In this document: piece after piece, positions 11,330-23,500 of the stretch
Layout of the letters: each line of letters opens with the position of its first letter
How positions within the stretch are numbered: position 1 is the first letter of the stretch
Assembly: GCA_029582155.1 (NCBI GenBank)
Contig: CM055897.1
Span: 10,964,482 to 11,028,481 of the forward strand
DNA length: 64,000 nt
Direction: 5' to 3'
Source of the DNA: Panopea generosa
Taxonomy: Eukaryota > Mollusca > Bivalvia > Adapedonta > Hiatellidae
Program-made: the position numbers and the translations under genes
The notes under the pieces: generated by a model
What the model saw: only the letters and a program-made list of their open reading frames with translations
What the model was told of the DNA's origin: nothing
Databases searched by the model: none

Positions 11330-12230
11330 AAGTTTATATCTGTAAAATAGACGGAATGATAGAAAATGTATATACTCGTTATTATATATGTTTAGTTTTA
11401 AACATATTTATCTTAATTTGATAAAGAAAAATGTTATTACAACTTACAAAAATAACACTTGTACACTATGTTTGTTACCCAAATAACATTTTGCATATTA
11501 ATTGTGATATTTTCTTGGCAAATTTTAAACATAATAAATTTATATAGATATATATTTTATATAAGTCTCATCATAATATACCATTTACAGTTTAACATTA
11601 CAGAAAAACATATACCATGTCATTCTATAAGAATTGTAAGAGACTATTACATATGACATTGTCAAGATCTCTGTGACAGAGTACAACAATAGTCAAACCA
11701 AACTGAGTAAGAATCGTATATTCGCTATTACTCTTGACTCTGTTATACCCCAAGTTGGTTATATAGCGTAGTCTAAAAGAGTTCTAAACTAAAATAATGT
11801 CCATATGTAAGCGGATAGTACACACTTTTATTTAGAGTCGGTACAGTACAAATATATAAAAACGATAGCTATTGACCGATCTTTAAGAAACCAGTCAATG
11901 ATGCGGTATTTCTATTAAAACTTTTATTATCATTAACCATAAAGAATTTCCTGAATAGTTTTACCCGAAGTACAAGCTTCTTAAGAAGATGGTTTAAGTA
12001 AGATGATGTCATACTGACGGCTGTTTCACAAATTAGTAACAGATGACAAAGCAACACTAATATCAATAAATACACCAAGATGTGATGAGAGAGCTTCAGA
12101 TCGATCAGAAAATGTGCATCTAGACATTGTAGCAACATGAAATATTAACGGGGTCTGCAGCGTAATTGTCCAATTATTAGTGACCAATGTTTTATTAATG
12201 TCTGCACTTATCTAAGTGTCTTCCTCAAGC
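11330..12230. other. Intergenic sequence, nothing recognised
   Basis: Strongly AT-rich. Short ORFs at 11459-11656 (+) and 11869-12138 (-) have no motif I recognise. No tRNA or inverted repeat was noticed. Confidence 0.45.
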
Positions 12231-12232
12231 GT

Positions 12233-12377
12233 AAAAGTTAACGGTTACTTGCGGAGATTACTGTGCTCGAGTGCTGGTTCACCGTCTTGGATACCAGGAA
12301 AGAGTGATAAGGTTAACTGATCGTCAATAAGCCCTCGGTGGCATAAAAATACCCTTAATTTAAGCAAACAAACAAAG
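12233..12377 (+). mobile_element. SINE family B, 5'-truncated copy
   Basis: Matches the body and tail of the complete SINE at 7221-7489. Shared elements are AAAGTTA followed by GGTTACTTGCGGAGA, CTGTGCTCGAGTGCTGGTT, GGTTAACTGATCGTC and GCCCTCGGTGGCATAAAAAT. It ends in an (AAAC)-type tail, AAGCAAACAAACAAA. The tRNA-like head is missing. Confidence 0.85.
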
Positions 12378-13080
12378 CTTTCATATAACATAATTAAAGG
12401 TAAACTGTTTGATGATATACAGAACGAAATAATAGGAGGACTTGTATTCAGTAAAAAGATATAAATTTAAAACAGATAAATTGAGATTAAAAAAGTGAAT
12501 TAGTTGCTGCCCGCCCCATTAAAGTTTACAAATACTATTAGAAGCAGGATGGCATTGGCACATAATATGAAATAAACTAACAACCAAAGGAAATAAATAA
12601 AACAGATCAAATAGAATGAAATACAAAGCCATAGCAGAGGTATACAAAAAAAAAAAGACATTATCTGTATCGTTCCAGACGAGTGCAGTGCATGGCTATG
12701 TTAGGTATGCCACGATAATGAATTGGTCAGACCAGCATTTGGCTAATTTTCTATTGTATGATGGAACGATGAAAGACGCTCTCGCAATCAAAAATATATT
12801 GCATTTTTCAAACATCTAGTTAACGTCTCAACAACAAGTCAATTAATACCTGGCATATACAGAGTCAATACTAGACGAAAGGATGTCTGGGTAACAGAAT
12901 ACAACAAAGAAAGGAATGGAGCAGTTTTATTATGTCCGTCCAAACTTGTCTGAATGAACAGTTGAATTCTGGTCATTTCAAAATGATTCACAAAAAAGCA
13001 TTGTACTGAAAAATAAAGACGAAATGTCACTATTGATGAATGACGAGAGCTAACTAAGACCATTTGCCCAAATATAACTG
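12378..13080. other. Intergenic sequence, nothing recognised
   Basis: AT-rich sequence. Overlapping short ORFs at 12616-12819 and 12839-13114 lack motifs. I see nothing supportable. Confidence 0.45.
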
Positions 13081-13094
13081 TTAGAAGCATTTTT

Positions 13095-13350
13095 CGTCTG
13101 TAACGTGCACACATTCAAATGCTACGTGAACATAGTTTACTGTTACCCGCACACATTTAATTGTTACGTGAACATATTCAAGTGTTACGTCCACAAATTT
13201 CAATGTTACGTGAACATATTTAACTGTTACGTCCACACATTTAATTGTTACGTGCACTTCAAATGTTACGTGCACATATTTAACTGTAACGTCCACAAAT
13301 TTAAATGTTACGTGCACAAATTTAACTGTTACATGCACACTTTTAACTAC
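13095..13350. repeat. 21-bp minisatellite (about 12 units)
   Basis: Tandem 21-bp units, core GTTACGTGCACATATTTAA with GTGAAC or GTCCAC variants; one unit is shortened to 18 bp. As 21 and 18 are both divisible by 3, both strands stay open (plus CYVNIFN type, minus VHVTVKF type), producing 92- and 85-codon ORFs that are artefacts of the array. Confidence 0.92.
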
Positions 13351-13578
13351 CTACTAGTATTGCGTGCACAAATTTATCTGTGACCCTTTTATGCCCATCG
13401 TTGTCATTATACTTATACAAACATATACGTATATAGTGCATATATTTTATTACACAATGAATAACAGTCTTTGTCAGTTATGCGAGATTAAAATCATCAT
13501 TGACGATACATGTATATTATCTTTACCAACTGTATTCTTTAGTCAATAAACCTAAGATAACTTTTGCCACAGGAAATC

Positions 13579-13672
13579 CTACATTCCAAGTACACGCGGG
13601 TCTTTTAGACCATGCGCGCAATCTGCACAAACATTTGAGACCAGGACTTCGTCTACATTCCAAGTACACGCG
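13579..13672. repeat. 20-bp perfect direct repeat
   Basis: CTACATTCCAAGTACACGCG occurs at 13579-13598 and 13653-13672, 74 bp apart. It could be a small local duplication. Confidence 0.8.
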
Positions 13673-13699
13673 TACCATTATATGTGTTTAAAATCTGCT

Positions 13700-14120
13700 G
13701 AGACACTTCCATAAAATCAAAGAACAATCAAAGTGTATTAATGAGCTGAAAATATTTATTCAGCAACACGCATATAGGACATTCGCCCTATGTCAATAAT
13801 TTAAAGTTTATCACATCAAATATGCAAATTATATTTAATATCAACACACTATTGCAAGTCAAGATAATATTGGAATACACAAGGGTGTGTAAGCATGCCT
13901 CCGTCTGTCTTACTACAGCTGAAGCCTTCGATTGTAACAAAGAAACCGAACCAACTCTGTATTGAGTTGTGGATATCTGCCGATATCGCAGCACTGTAAG
14001 GGAATGTTGTGCAAACTTGTTGAAAGCTTTTTAAAAAAAGCATCTGATGGTAATGTTATATAAAGATGCTGGTAATTAGTATAAAGGTTTGTACGTAACA
14101 TTCTTGTTTTATGGTGTTGC
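13700..14120. other. Intergenic sequence, nothing recognised
   Basis: Short overlapping minus-strand ORFs at 13788-14101 show no motif and differ only by frame. Confidence 0.4.
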
Positions 14121-14129
14121 GATTAACTA

Positions 14130-17100
14130 TTTTAACTATCTTTATTTCACCCCCATATCTTTTGCACTATCTATCTCCATTCAGCCCACATACCTATCAC
14201 ACTATCTTTAATCTGTCCCATACCTATTTATCTTTAAACAGCCCCGCCGTTCATACCATACCTATCGCGCCATCTTTCTCCATTCAGCCCACATACCTAT
14301 CACACTATCTTTAATCTGTCCCATACCTATTTATCTTTAAACAGCCCCGCCGTCCATACCATACCTATCGCGCCATCTTTCTTCATTCAGCCCACATACC
14401 TATCACACTATCTTTATAATGTCCCATACCTATTTATCTTTAAACAGCCCCGCCGTCCATACCATACCTATCGCGCCATCTTTCTTCATTCAGCCCACAT
14501 ACCTATCACACTATCTTTATAATGTCCCATACCTATTTATCTTTAAACAGCCCCGCCGTCCATACCATACCTATCGCGCCATCTTTCTTCATTCAGCCCA
14601 CATACCTATTGTACCATCTTTCTTCATTCCGCCCCCATACATATCGCGACATCTTTCTGCATCCAGCCTCAACACCTATCGCGCCATCTTTCTTCATTCC
14701 GCCCCATACGTATCGCACCATCTTAATTCATTCTGCCCGATAAAAATTGTGCAATCTTTCTTCCTTCAGCATTCATACCTATCGCACTTTCGTTTTTTAT
14801 TCCGCCCCAAAATCTATGGCGTCATATTTTACATACCGCGCTATCTATCTTCATTCTGCCCCCATACATACCGCACTATTTATCGTCATTCCTCCCCCAT
14901 ACATACCGCACTTTTTATCTTCATTCCGCCCCCATACATACCGTACTATTTATCTTCATTCAGCCCCCATATATACCGCATTATTTATCTTCATTCCGCC
15001 CCCATACATACCGCACTTTTTATCTTCATTCTGCCCTCATACATACCGCACTATTTATTTTTATTCCGCCCCCATACATACCGCACTATTTATCTTCATT
15101 CCGCCCCCATACATACCGCACTTTTTATCGTCATTCCGCCCCCATACATACCGCACTATTTATGTTCATTCCACCCCCATACATACCGCACTATTTATGT
15201 TCATTTCGTCACCATACATACCGCACTATATATCTTCATTCCGCCCCCATACATACCGCACTATTTATCTACATTCTGTCCCCATACATACCGCACTTTT
15301 TATCGTCATTCCGCCCCCATACATACCGCACTATTTATGTTCATTCCAACCCCATACATACCGCACTATTTATGTTCATTCCGCCCCCATACATACCGCA
15401 TTATTTATCTTCATTCCGCCCCCATACATACTGCACTTTTTATGTTCATTTCGTCCCCATACATACCGCGCTATCTATCTTCAATCCGCCCTCATACATA
15501 CTGCACTATTTATCTTCATTTCGCCCCAATACATACCGCGCTATCTAGCTTCATTCCACCCCCATACATACCGTACTATTTATCTTCATTCTGCCCCATA
15601 CATACCGCATTATCTATCTTAATTCCGCCCCCATACATACCGGACTATTTATCTTCATTCCGCATCCATACATACCGCACTATCTAGCTTCATTCCACCC
15701 CATACATACCGTACTATCTATCTTCATTCTGCCCCATACATACCGCACTATTTATCTTCATTCCGTCCCCACATATACCGCACTATTTATCTTCATTCCG
15801 CCCCATACATAACGCGTTATCTATCTTCATTCCACCCCATACATACCGTACTATCTATCTTCATTCTGCCCCATACATACCGCACTATTTATCTTCATTC
15901 CGTCCCCACATATACCGCACTATTTATCTTCATTCCGCCCCATACATACCGCGTTATCTATCTTCATTCCGCCCCCATACATACCGCGCTATCTACCTTC
16001 ATTCAGCCCCATACATACCGCACTATTTATCTTCATTCCGCCCCCATACATACCGCACTTTTTATCTTCATTCCTCCCCCGTACATACCGCACTTTTTAT
16101 CTTCATTCCGCCCACATACATACCGCACTATCTATCTTCATTCAGCCCCCGTATATACCGCGCTATCTACCTTCATTCCGCCCCCATACATACTGCACTA
16201 TTTACCTTCATTCAGCCCCCATACTTACCGCACTATCTACCTTCATTCCGCCCCCATACATACCGCACTATCTATCTTCATTCAGCCCCAATACATACCG
16301 CGCTATCTACCTTTATTCAGCCCCCATACATACCGCACTGTCTGCCTTCATTCAGCCCCCATACATACCGCGCTATCTACCTTCATTCCACCGCCATACG
16401 TACCGTGCTATCTATCTTCATTCAGCCCCCATACATACTGCGCTATCTATCTTAACTCAGCCCCCATACATACCGCGCTATCTACTTTCATTCAGCCCCC
16501 ATACATACCGCGCTATCTACCTTCATTCCGCCCCCATACATACCGCACTATCTACCTTCATTCAACTCCCATACATATCGCACTATCTGTCTGCATTCCC
16601 CTATAACTATTGCACTTTCTATCTTCGTTCTCGTATACCTATTGCACTATCTACTTTCATTCAGCCCCATACATACCGCGCTATCTACCTTCATTTCGCC
16701 CCCATACATACAGCGCTACGTACCTGGATTCCCCTATAACTATCGCACTTTCTATCTTCGTTCTCGTATACCTATCGCACTGTCTGTCTTCATTACGCCA
16801 CACCCCCATACCTATTGCACTGTCAATCTTCATTCTCCTATACCTATCGCACTGTCTTTCTTCATTCCGCCTCCATGCCTATCGCACTGTTTTATATTTT
16901 GTCCGCCCAAATATCTATACCTATTTATCTTTAGCCAGCCCCCCGTCCTTTCCTATCGCACTATTTATCTTTGATCCGTCCCATACCTATCGCACTATCT
17001 ATCTTCATTCCACTCCTGCACCTAATTCACTATTTATCTTTATTCCGCCCATTTTGTATTTCCACTCCTATTGCTATTGCCCTATCTTTCTTAATTCCGC

Positions 17101-17270
17101 CCCCATATCTATCACACATGTTGCGTTCATGATAACACAACAAGAAATATCAACTTGATAACACATGGAGAAATATCAACTTGATACGTGTCTATTGTAT
17201 TTTCGCTCCTATACATATTGCCCCATCTTTCTTCATTCCGCCCGCATATTTATTACACTATATATTTATA
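14130..17270. repeat. 35-bp pyrimidine-rich satellite (about 85-90 units)
   Basis: Tandem 35-bp units with core CCCCCATACATACCGCAC, followed by TATTTATCTTCATTC. Consecutive copies at 14898 and 14933 give the period. The strand is rich in C, T and A and poor in G, and is far more GC-rich than its surroundings. The most regular part is about 14840-16580; units degrade toward 17270 (variants with CCTATCGCAC). With a 35-bp period, three units equal 35 codons and few stops arise, so all three plus frames stay open for long stretches (422, 291, 128 and 182 codons). Each frame reads the same 35-residue periodic peptide, HTYRTIYLHSAPIHTALFIF type. Confidence 0.95.
14160..14640. repeat. 103-bp higher-order repeat within the 35-bp satellite
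   Basis: CCCACATACC recurs at 14185, 14288, 14391, 14494 and 14597 with an exact spacing of 103 bp. Each period holds three diverged ~35-bp monomers, including a segment with AAACAGCCCCGCCGT. Copies are nearly identical, so this is a recently homogenised higher-order unit at the left edge of the array. Confidence 0.92.
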
Positions 17271-17349
17271 TTCCACCCCTATCTTTCGTTTGTTCAAGTT
17301 GACTAGTCTCTGTACTTTATCAAGTTGGAATTGCTGTATATGTTATCAT

Positions 17350-17615
17350 GTTCTTGATATAGCATTGCCACAATGACTAAAGATAAGAACTTAGATCAAA
17401 TATCTTGATATAGCATTGCCACAATTACTAAAGGTAAGAACTTAGATCAAATATCTTGATATAGCATTGCCGAATTGACTAAAGGTAAGAACTTAGATCA
17501 AATATCTTAATAAAGCATTGCCACAATGACTTAAGGTAAGAACTTAGATCAAATATCTTGATATAGCATTGCCACAATGACTAAAGGTAAGAACTTAGAT
17601 CAAATATCTTAATAA
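17350..17615. repeat. 51-bp tandem repeat (5 units)
   Basis: About five nearly identical 51-bp copies with core AGCATTGCCACAATGACT, then AAAGGTAAGAACTTAGATCA. Units start near 17356, 17407, 17458, 17509 and 17560. Low divergence suggests a recent expansion. Confidence 0.93.
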
Positions 17616-17739
17616 TTGCATTCTAGCACGAATCTTCTAATTAATTCATAGTTATATGAAACACATTTTTATTTGAATTGTTATTCATATATTATAATGG
17701 CTACTTACTGCTTATACTTTTTAATAAAAGCCAGCACCA

Positions 17740-19013
17740 TATAGGAAGACCGAAGGTTCGATTTCCGGCCGAGTTTTGAAAATCTTGAAAAATGACACTA
17801 GAAGTTTCCTTGCTTGGTGCTTATCATCTAGAGAATAGTTCTGGGTCTGGTCGGCCCGGTGTCAGTATAATGTGACTGGGTGTGGCGTCATACAATGTGT
17901 CTGCGGTCGGCCCGGTGTCAGTATAATGTAACTGGGTGTGGCATCATACCATGTGTCTGCGGTCGGCCCGGTGTCAGTATAATGTGACTGAGTGTGACAT
18001 CATACCATGTGCCTGCAGTGAGCCCGGTGTCAGTATAATGTGACTGGGTGTGGCATCATACCATGTGTCTGCGGTCGGCCCGGTGTCAGTATAATGTGAC
18101 TGGGTGTGGCATCATACCATGTGTCTGCGGTCGGCCGGGTGTCAGTATAATGTGACTGGGTGTGGCATCATACCATGTGTCTGCCGTCAGCCCGGTGTCA
18201 GTATAATGTGACTTGGTATGGCATCATAACATATGTCTGCAGTCTGCCCGGTGTCAGTATAATGCGACTTGGTGTGGCATCACACCATGTGTCTGCAGTC
18301 AGCCCGATGTCAGTATAATGTAATGGGTGTGACATCATACCATGTGTCTGCAGTCAGCCCGCTGTCAGTATAATATGACTGGGTGTGACATCATACCATG
18401 TGTCTGCAGTCTGCCCGGTTTCAGTATAATGTGACTGGGTGTGGCATCATACCTTGTGTCTGCGGTAGGCCCGGTGTCAGTATAATGTGACTGGGTGTGG
18501 CATCATACCATGTGACTGCAGTCAGCCCGGTGTCAGTATAATGTGACTGGGTGTGACATCATACCATATGTCTGCAGTCAGCCCGGTGTCAGTATAATGT
18601 GACTGGGTGTGGCATCATACCATGCGTCTGCGGTAAGCCCGGTGTCAGTATAATGTGACTGGGTGTGGCATCATACCATGTGTATGTGGTCGGCCCGATG
18701 TCAGTTCTATACGACTGGGTGTGGCATCATACCATGCGGCTGCAGTCGGCCCGGTGTCAGTATAATGTGACTGGTTTGTGGCATAATACCATGCGTCTGC
18801 GGTCGGCCCGGTATCAGTATAATGTGACTGGTTTGTGGCATCATACCATGTGTCTGCGGTCGGCCCGGTGTCGGTATAATGTGACTGGGTGTGGCATCAT
18901 ACCTTGCGTCTGCGGCAGAATACTGCAGTGTGACAGCTCTTAGAATACTGTCTCAAGTAGAAACCGTCGTAATATAGCTGAAAATTATCTAAAACACCAA
19001 ACAAACAAGTAAC
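17740..19013 (+). mobile_element. SINE family C with an amplified internal segment
   Basis: The left edge has a polymerase III B-box-like GGTTCGATTTCC at 17755-17766. The right edge (about 18912-19013) has the SINE 3' region, including ACTGTCTCAAGTAGAAACCGT and a tail ACACCAAACAAACAAG. Between them, the part that is single-copy in an ordinary member is repeated about 19 times. A single-copy relative at 47915-48130 has the same order: tRNA-like head, then a TGTCATTACAATGTGACTTGG segment. The order head, repeated core, tail argues that the satellite arose inside one SINE insertion. The A-box is not evident. From memory, elements with this core and tail are widespread in bivalve genomes. Confidence 0.8.
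17850..18918. repeat. 56-bp tandem array derived from the SINE core (about 19 units)
   Basis: Head-to-tail 56-bp units, core CGGTGTCAGTATAATGTGAC, then TGGGTGTGGCATCATACCAT. GTCGG at 17906 and 17962 gives the period. Units differ by a few substitutions (GCGGTCGG, GCAGTCAG, GCAGTCTG variants). The ORF at 18665-18943 is read-through of the array. Confidence 0.95.
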
Positions 19014-19261
19014 CATATAACATCAGAGTCAAAAGCTGCCTCATAGTGGCGCCCAGATTACACTTTACTGTCATTTGAGTAAATTCTTCAGAAAATACTT
19101 CATTAGTTATCTTGCTGTAACAATAAACAGTTTTACTAAACACAAACTATGCCTCTCAGCCTCTTACGAAATCAAACAGTGAGTACTTTTCAGCAAGCGA
19201 ACTCAAGAGCGCTTTATATAAGCTTTAAGCTTTCTTAGCAATTGAGCTTAAATATGCAATT

Positions 19262-19480
19262 AAACTTGTGCAAGCAGTTTCCTCTTTTAAGCAGCCTATT
19301 TGATATTTCCCATGGCTATGCTTTCACAGCAAATAAACATGTATTAAGCAAACACCTGTCTTAAAGAGCAATATTTGTTCTCTGCCTCAACTTGCTGCTT
19401 AAGACATGTTTGACTGTAACAGAATAAATTAAAAAATAAAAATAAAGGTTAAATCTGTTTTACCGAACACTTTTATTTAA
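19262..19480 (+). repeat. Dispersed repeat, family R1, copy 2
   Basis: Aligns with 9895-10100: TATTTCCC, TATGCTTTCA, then CTGCTTAAGACA and TTTGACTGTAAC in the same order and strand. A weaker relative with CACTTAAGCAGTCTTAAGCAG lies around 42030-42140. It is noncoding and its class is unknown. Confidence 0.65.
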
Positions 19481-19659
19481 AGTATGTTCTGCTTATTTTG
19501 ACATATTATCTGCTACAATTCTTATAAATTCGTAAATCATAATTTAAAAACGGTAAATTTATTGTGCGAAGACAACCTTTAGAACAATTTTTTCATTAAA
19601 TACCTTTTTTAAAATACATGGATATAAGTTAAAACCTTAATAATATTCAAACCTACTAA

Positions 19660-19806
19660 AAGTCTCGGCTTGCATGACGTCACTAGTTTAGCACTTCTAT
19701 TGAAATACCAGTCTGCCCAAATATGATTGCATGACGTCACTACTTTAGCCCTTTTGTTGAAATACCAGCCTACATAATCACGCTTGCATGACGTCACTAC
19801 TTTAGA
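19660..19806. repeat. 57-bp tandem triplet carrying TGACGTCA
   Basis: Three copies of a 57-bp unit (GCATGACGTCACTACTTTAG, then TTGAAATACCAG). The perfect 8-bp palindrome TGACGTCA sits at 19675, 19732 and 19789, exactly 57 bp apart. The minus-strand ORF at 19609-19827 is a translation of the repeat. Confidence 0.9.
19675..19796. promoter_or_regulatory. Three CRE-type TGACGTCA sites (candidate)
   Basis: TGACGTCA is the consensus cAMP response element bound by CREB/ATF bZIP proteins. The three perfect copies come from the tandem repeat, so the spacing is not independent evidence of function. A fourth perfect site lies at 20517-20524 and a fifth at 35832-35839. No promoter or gene is evident next to them. 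Confidence 0.3.
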
Positions 19807-20489
19807 AATTGTATTGGTATCGAACATACAATACTCAACAGATCAATTGATTGGCTAAATGCTGTTTACTCCACAAAGTTGGTTTAATTTCAACGTTTAA
19901 AAGCGAGTTTCACTAAGACCGAAACTAAAATTGCGAGTTAAATTAAAATACGATGTCGTGACTACATTCATTTAGCTGATCCAGGAAAACTACAACTAAT
20001 ATTTCAAGCTCTATCGAACAGAAGGTTGCAAAAAATCGAAGATTTATAATTATGAAATAAGGTATTAGAGTACTCGTGCATTCTGTTGTTTATCGTCACT
20101 TTAATACATCCCCATATTAGCTGGGTATTATATTGTAATCAATAGCCGATGTGAAAGTGTTCATTCACAGGTAAGAGAAGTGACGATTTTCAACTCAGTG
20201 ATTTCTCATTAAACCGAATAGCATCACAAAGGTCGAACATATCAACTCAATTGAACTGTACTGTGATATGCAGCTATGCACCGGATTGCACTATAGTGTG
20301 ATGCATCCGTAGTTATATAACAATGGTGTCTGTTTCAGACAGCGGATTTATAGTTATGCCTCGTGAAAATGCAATGAAAAATACTCGTCGCATGGTACCC
20401 AATCAGACTACAATATACGATATTTTTAAATGTAAGCCCATAGCGACACGTTCTTGAGTGTATGATTTTAATGAGATTACATGGTACTC

Positions 20490-20525
20490 AGCCGGTCATA
20501 GTGTACGTACACTGAATGACGTCAC
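20490..20525. promoter_or_regulatory. Palindrome AGTGTACGTACACT next to TGACGTCA (candidate)
   Basis: A 14-bp perfect palindrome near 20502 is followed within a few bases by TGACGTCA at 20517-20524. This could be a regulatory cluster or chance. No adjacent coding sequence is recognised. Confidence 0.25.
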
Positions 20526-20599
20526 AATCAGTTCCCATCGGCGGACCAATCAGCTTCTTCTTTACACTGATCATACACTCATGTTTGAAGTGTTTACTT

Positions 20600-23500
20600 T
20601 GATACAAAAAATGTGAGTTTAAACACGTTATCTTTTACAATTAAACATTTTGATTGGGTAAAACAAACAAGTGGTATTATCCATTTTTATATTTTGACCA
20701 TCGCGGAACCACTCCTTATTTCAGAATGCACTGTCCGTTCTCATTATTGCTATTTTAAGCTTTCAGATATTTATGTTAGAGCTTGACTTAGTATTTGGAA
20801 AAAATACTTGATACGTTTGTATTTTGTAGGTTTCGATTAAAATTAAAGAATATATAATATTTTGTCATCAGAAAGTTCGGTATAATACGCTATATTCAAT
20901 CCTCTTATCTGCTACTGCTAGTGTCTCTTTTTAAATATGAGGTAATGTTTGCTTTTACTGAATCAATACAAAATACATCCAAGTCGATAAAGTAAAAAAA
21001 TACATTATTATTGCCGTTAAAGATAAAATATTTTGATTTTTCGGATTTATTTATCGGAGTTAACATTTAGCAGTACCACCAAACGTTTAAAACGAAATAA
21101 CAATTCACCGGTTAATAAAACTAAATTTCATACCAGCAGTATATTAAAATTAAGACAAATACTTATTATTGCACAATCATTTGGAGTAGTAATTAAACTA
21201 TCATAATTAAAATATGATGTTAAATACAAATAAGAAATGACGTAAAATATAATGGTAAATGGTATTGTGTGAGTTCTTAAATTGCAAATTGCCTCTTTAC
21301 CTATAATTGAAAAGCCAACGAAACAATGTGTTAACCAATATTTCGAAAATGTGATTAACATTTTAATAATGTTGTATTTATTTCTTTTCTTGCTGATGAA
21401 GTATTTTCCTTAAATTACTTAGAAAAACATTCCTTAAGATAAACGAGAGAAAGGTCATTGCTTTTTAACTCGGCATATTCAACAGACGAGGAGAAATTGG
21501 ATGACATTTTTAACGCTGGAAAATGTTCGGTTATAAACGCCTGTTGCAGATGGTAGCTTGTGGCAACGAATTATGCTGCCGTCGCCAAATATTGGCTTTG
21601 AAGCCATTTCTAATAAACAGCCCAACTAATTTAATTTAAATGGAACGGTGTGACATTCAAACCTTCCTGCTTAACTGATTTAACAGTTTAAGTATTAACA
21701 TGTTTAATTTATATTAATTTTATAGACCATATGTTGTTTTATGTTTACTATTATTAACGAAACAAAAACGTGTATTTTCGAGAAACTTAGCTGCCAACTG
21801 TAAAACAATAATTTAAAAAAAAGGCATAACGTGTTCAGAAAACAATTGTTATTTAGCAAATTTAGCAATCACCTTCATTGATAGATAATAAATAGTTTTA
21901 AAATGTGAATAAACTTTAGCAGACCAGTCTGAATTTCAAGTTTTCTGTTGTTGTCGCTTTTTTTTTAAAAATTTCATCCGAATCATATATTATGTTAAAG
22001 TGTATTTGCAAACATGCTATATATTTATCATGTACTTTTGATTCGCGTTTATTTATTAAGAACAGGAAAGTTTATTTTTTAACATTTTATGCGGTACATA
22101 ATTTTTGTCGATTAATTTTCGAAAATGAAATTAAATTGAAATAAATCTGAAACTTCCCGATTAAAACAATACGAAAGCATGCTTTAAATGTTTAAACTTG
22201 ATCTATTTACTTTCTTATGTATTATTTGTGAAATAACGCTCATTTTCCTTGTGCCAATGACTTGTTACACAAATAAAATGAAATAAAAACAAGTTTTACT
22301 TATAATTATATTAATATTTATGGTATTGATAATGTTTAGTTTGTTTAACAAAAAAGGCGCAAATTACTGTCAATAAAAAAATAAAGTTTTTAAAATATAA
22401 ATTTATTTAAATATAACGTTTAAAAGCATAGACTCGTAGAATTTCAAGCGAACGCAAAATAACATTAAATACATTGTAAACACCAACTATTAAAAACAAA
22501 ATGAAAATTAAATACTTCTAAAAAGCTTACCGATTGGCTACAAGCTTTTAAAGTTTTTCCAAATATTTTGATAAGTATATCCATAGTGATTGGGCAAGCA
22601 AAATGTTTATATTTGTTTAAATCCTAAGATGAATTCCTGCTGGAATATAAATCTGTGATTATATAAATACCTTCGCACAGTAACTGCTTTATATTAATTA
22701 ATAATCCAGAGTCAAAATGAGTTCAGAAAGTGTTCTTGAAGATATTAATTATCGTCTCCAAAATAAGATAAACTAAAACAAAGTAACTTTTAAGCACTTT
22801 TCGTTTCCGAGAATAATTGTATTTTTTGTTACAAAATCGAGTATCACATAAACTAAATAGTGTCCGTTATAGTGAATCCTTTATGCTGATGGGACTCCCA
22901 GATATAATTTTAAATCCCGCCCTAAGAATTCTGGGAAGGCTCACAGATCAGTGCGCGTTCTACACTGTTGATGTGTCTCCGATAGTGGTAGCGTGATATA
23001 TTGATGATACGCTCACACCATTGCTTATGCGCTTTCCTTGACAGATCGATATAATCACGTGGTATCGTAGAAATATCAGATTAAAACATACATTATTAAT
23101 TACAACTGTGACTATATGGATTTCGCTCTACACTTATGTCAGTATCTCAATGAATGGTATTCAAATGAATAGCCGTAGAACAATTCAATCATAACAAGCC
23201 ATGCTTCTCCATTGCCACTAATAGAATGACACATTTACCAGATGACTTGCTGACAATTGCTTACATGCTGGGGATATCATTTTGAACATGCAACTGGTGA
23301 TATTCATTAATTCGAAGGAATAAAAACGATCGTATAAATTATATCAAAGCGTGCAGTGACTTAAGATATCTCATCTTCATAATTACGATCATAGACGTTA
23401 ACATGTGATACATGTATATACATTTAAGTAATATAATATCAGAGCTGTACTCATTCCAAGGAGATGATAAGGACTGTTATTAATACTTTCTTTCTTAAGT

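Noticed and set aside
13081-13383. Overlapping ORFs on both strands, VHVTVKF and CYVNIFN repeats
   Set aside because: Both result from a 21-bp tandem repeat, and open frames on both strands are expected from its sequence.
14419-15687. 422-codon ORF, the longest in the window
   Set aside because: It is pure translation of the 35-bp satellite. The other two plus frames are also open with the same periodic peptide, and the unit length is not a multiple of three, so no single frame is favoured.
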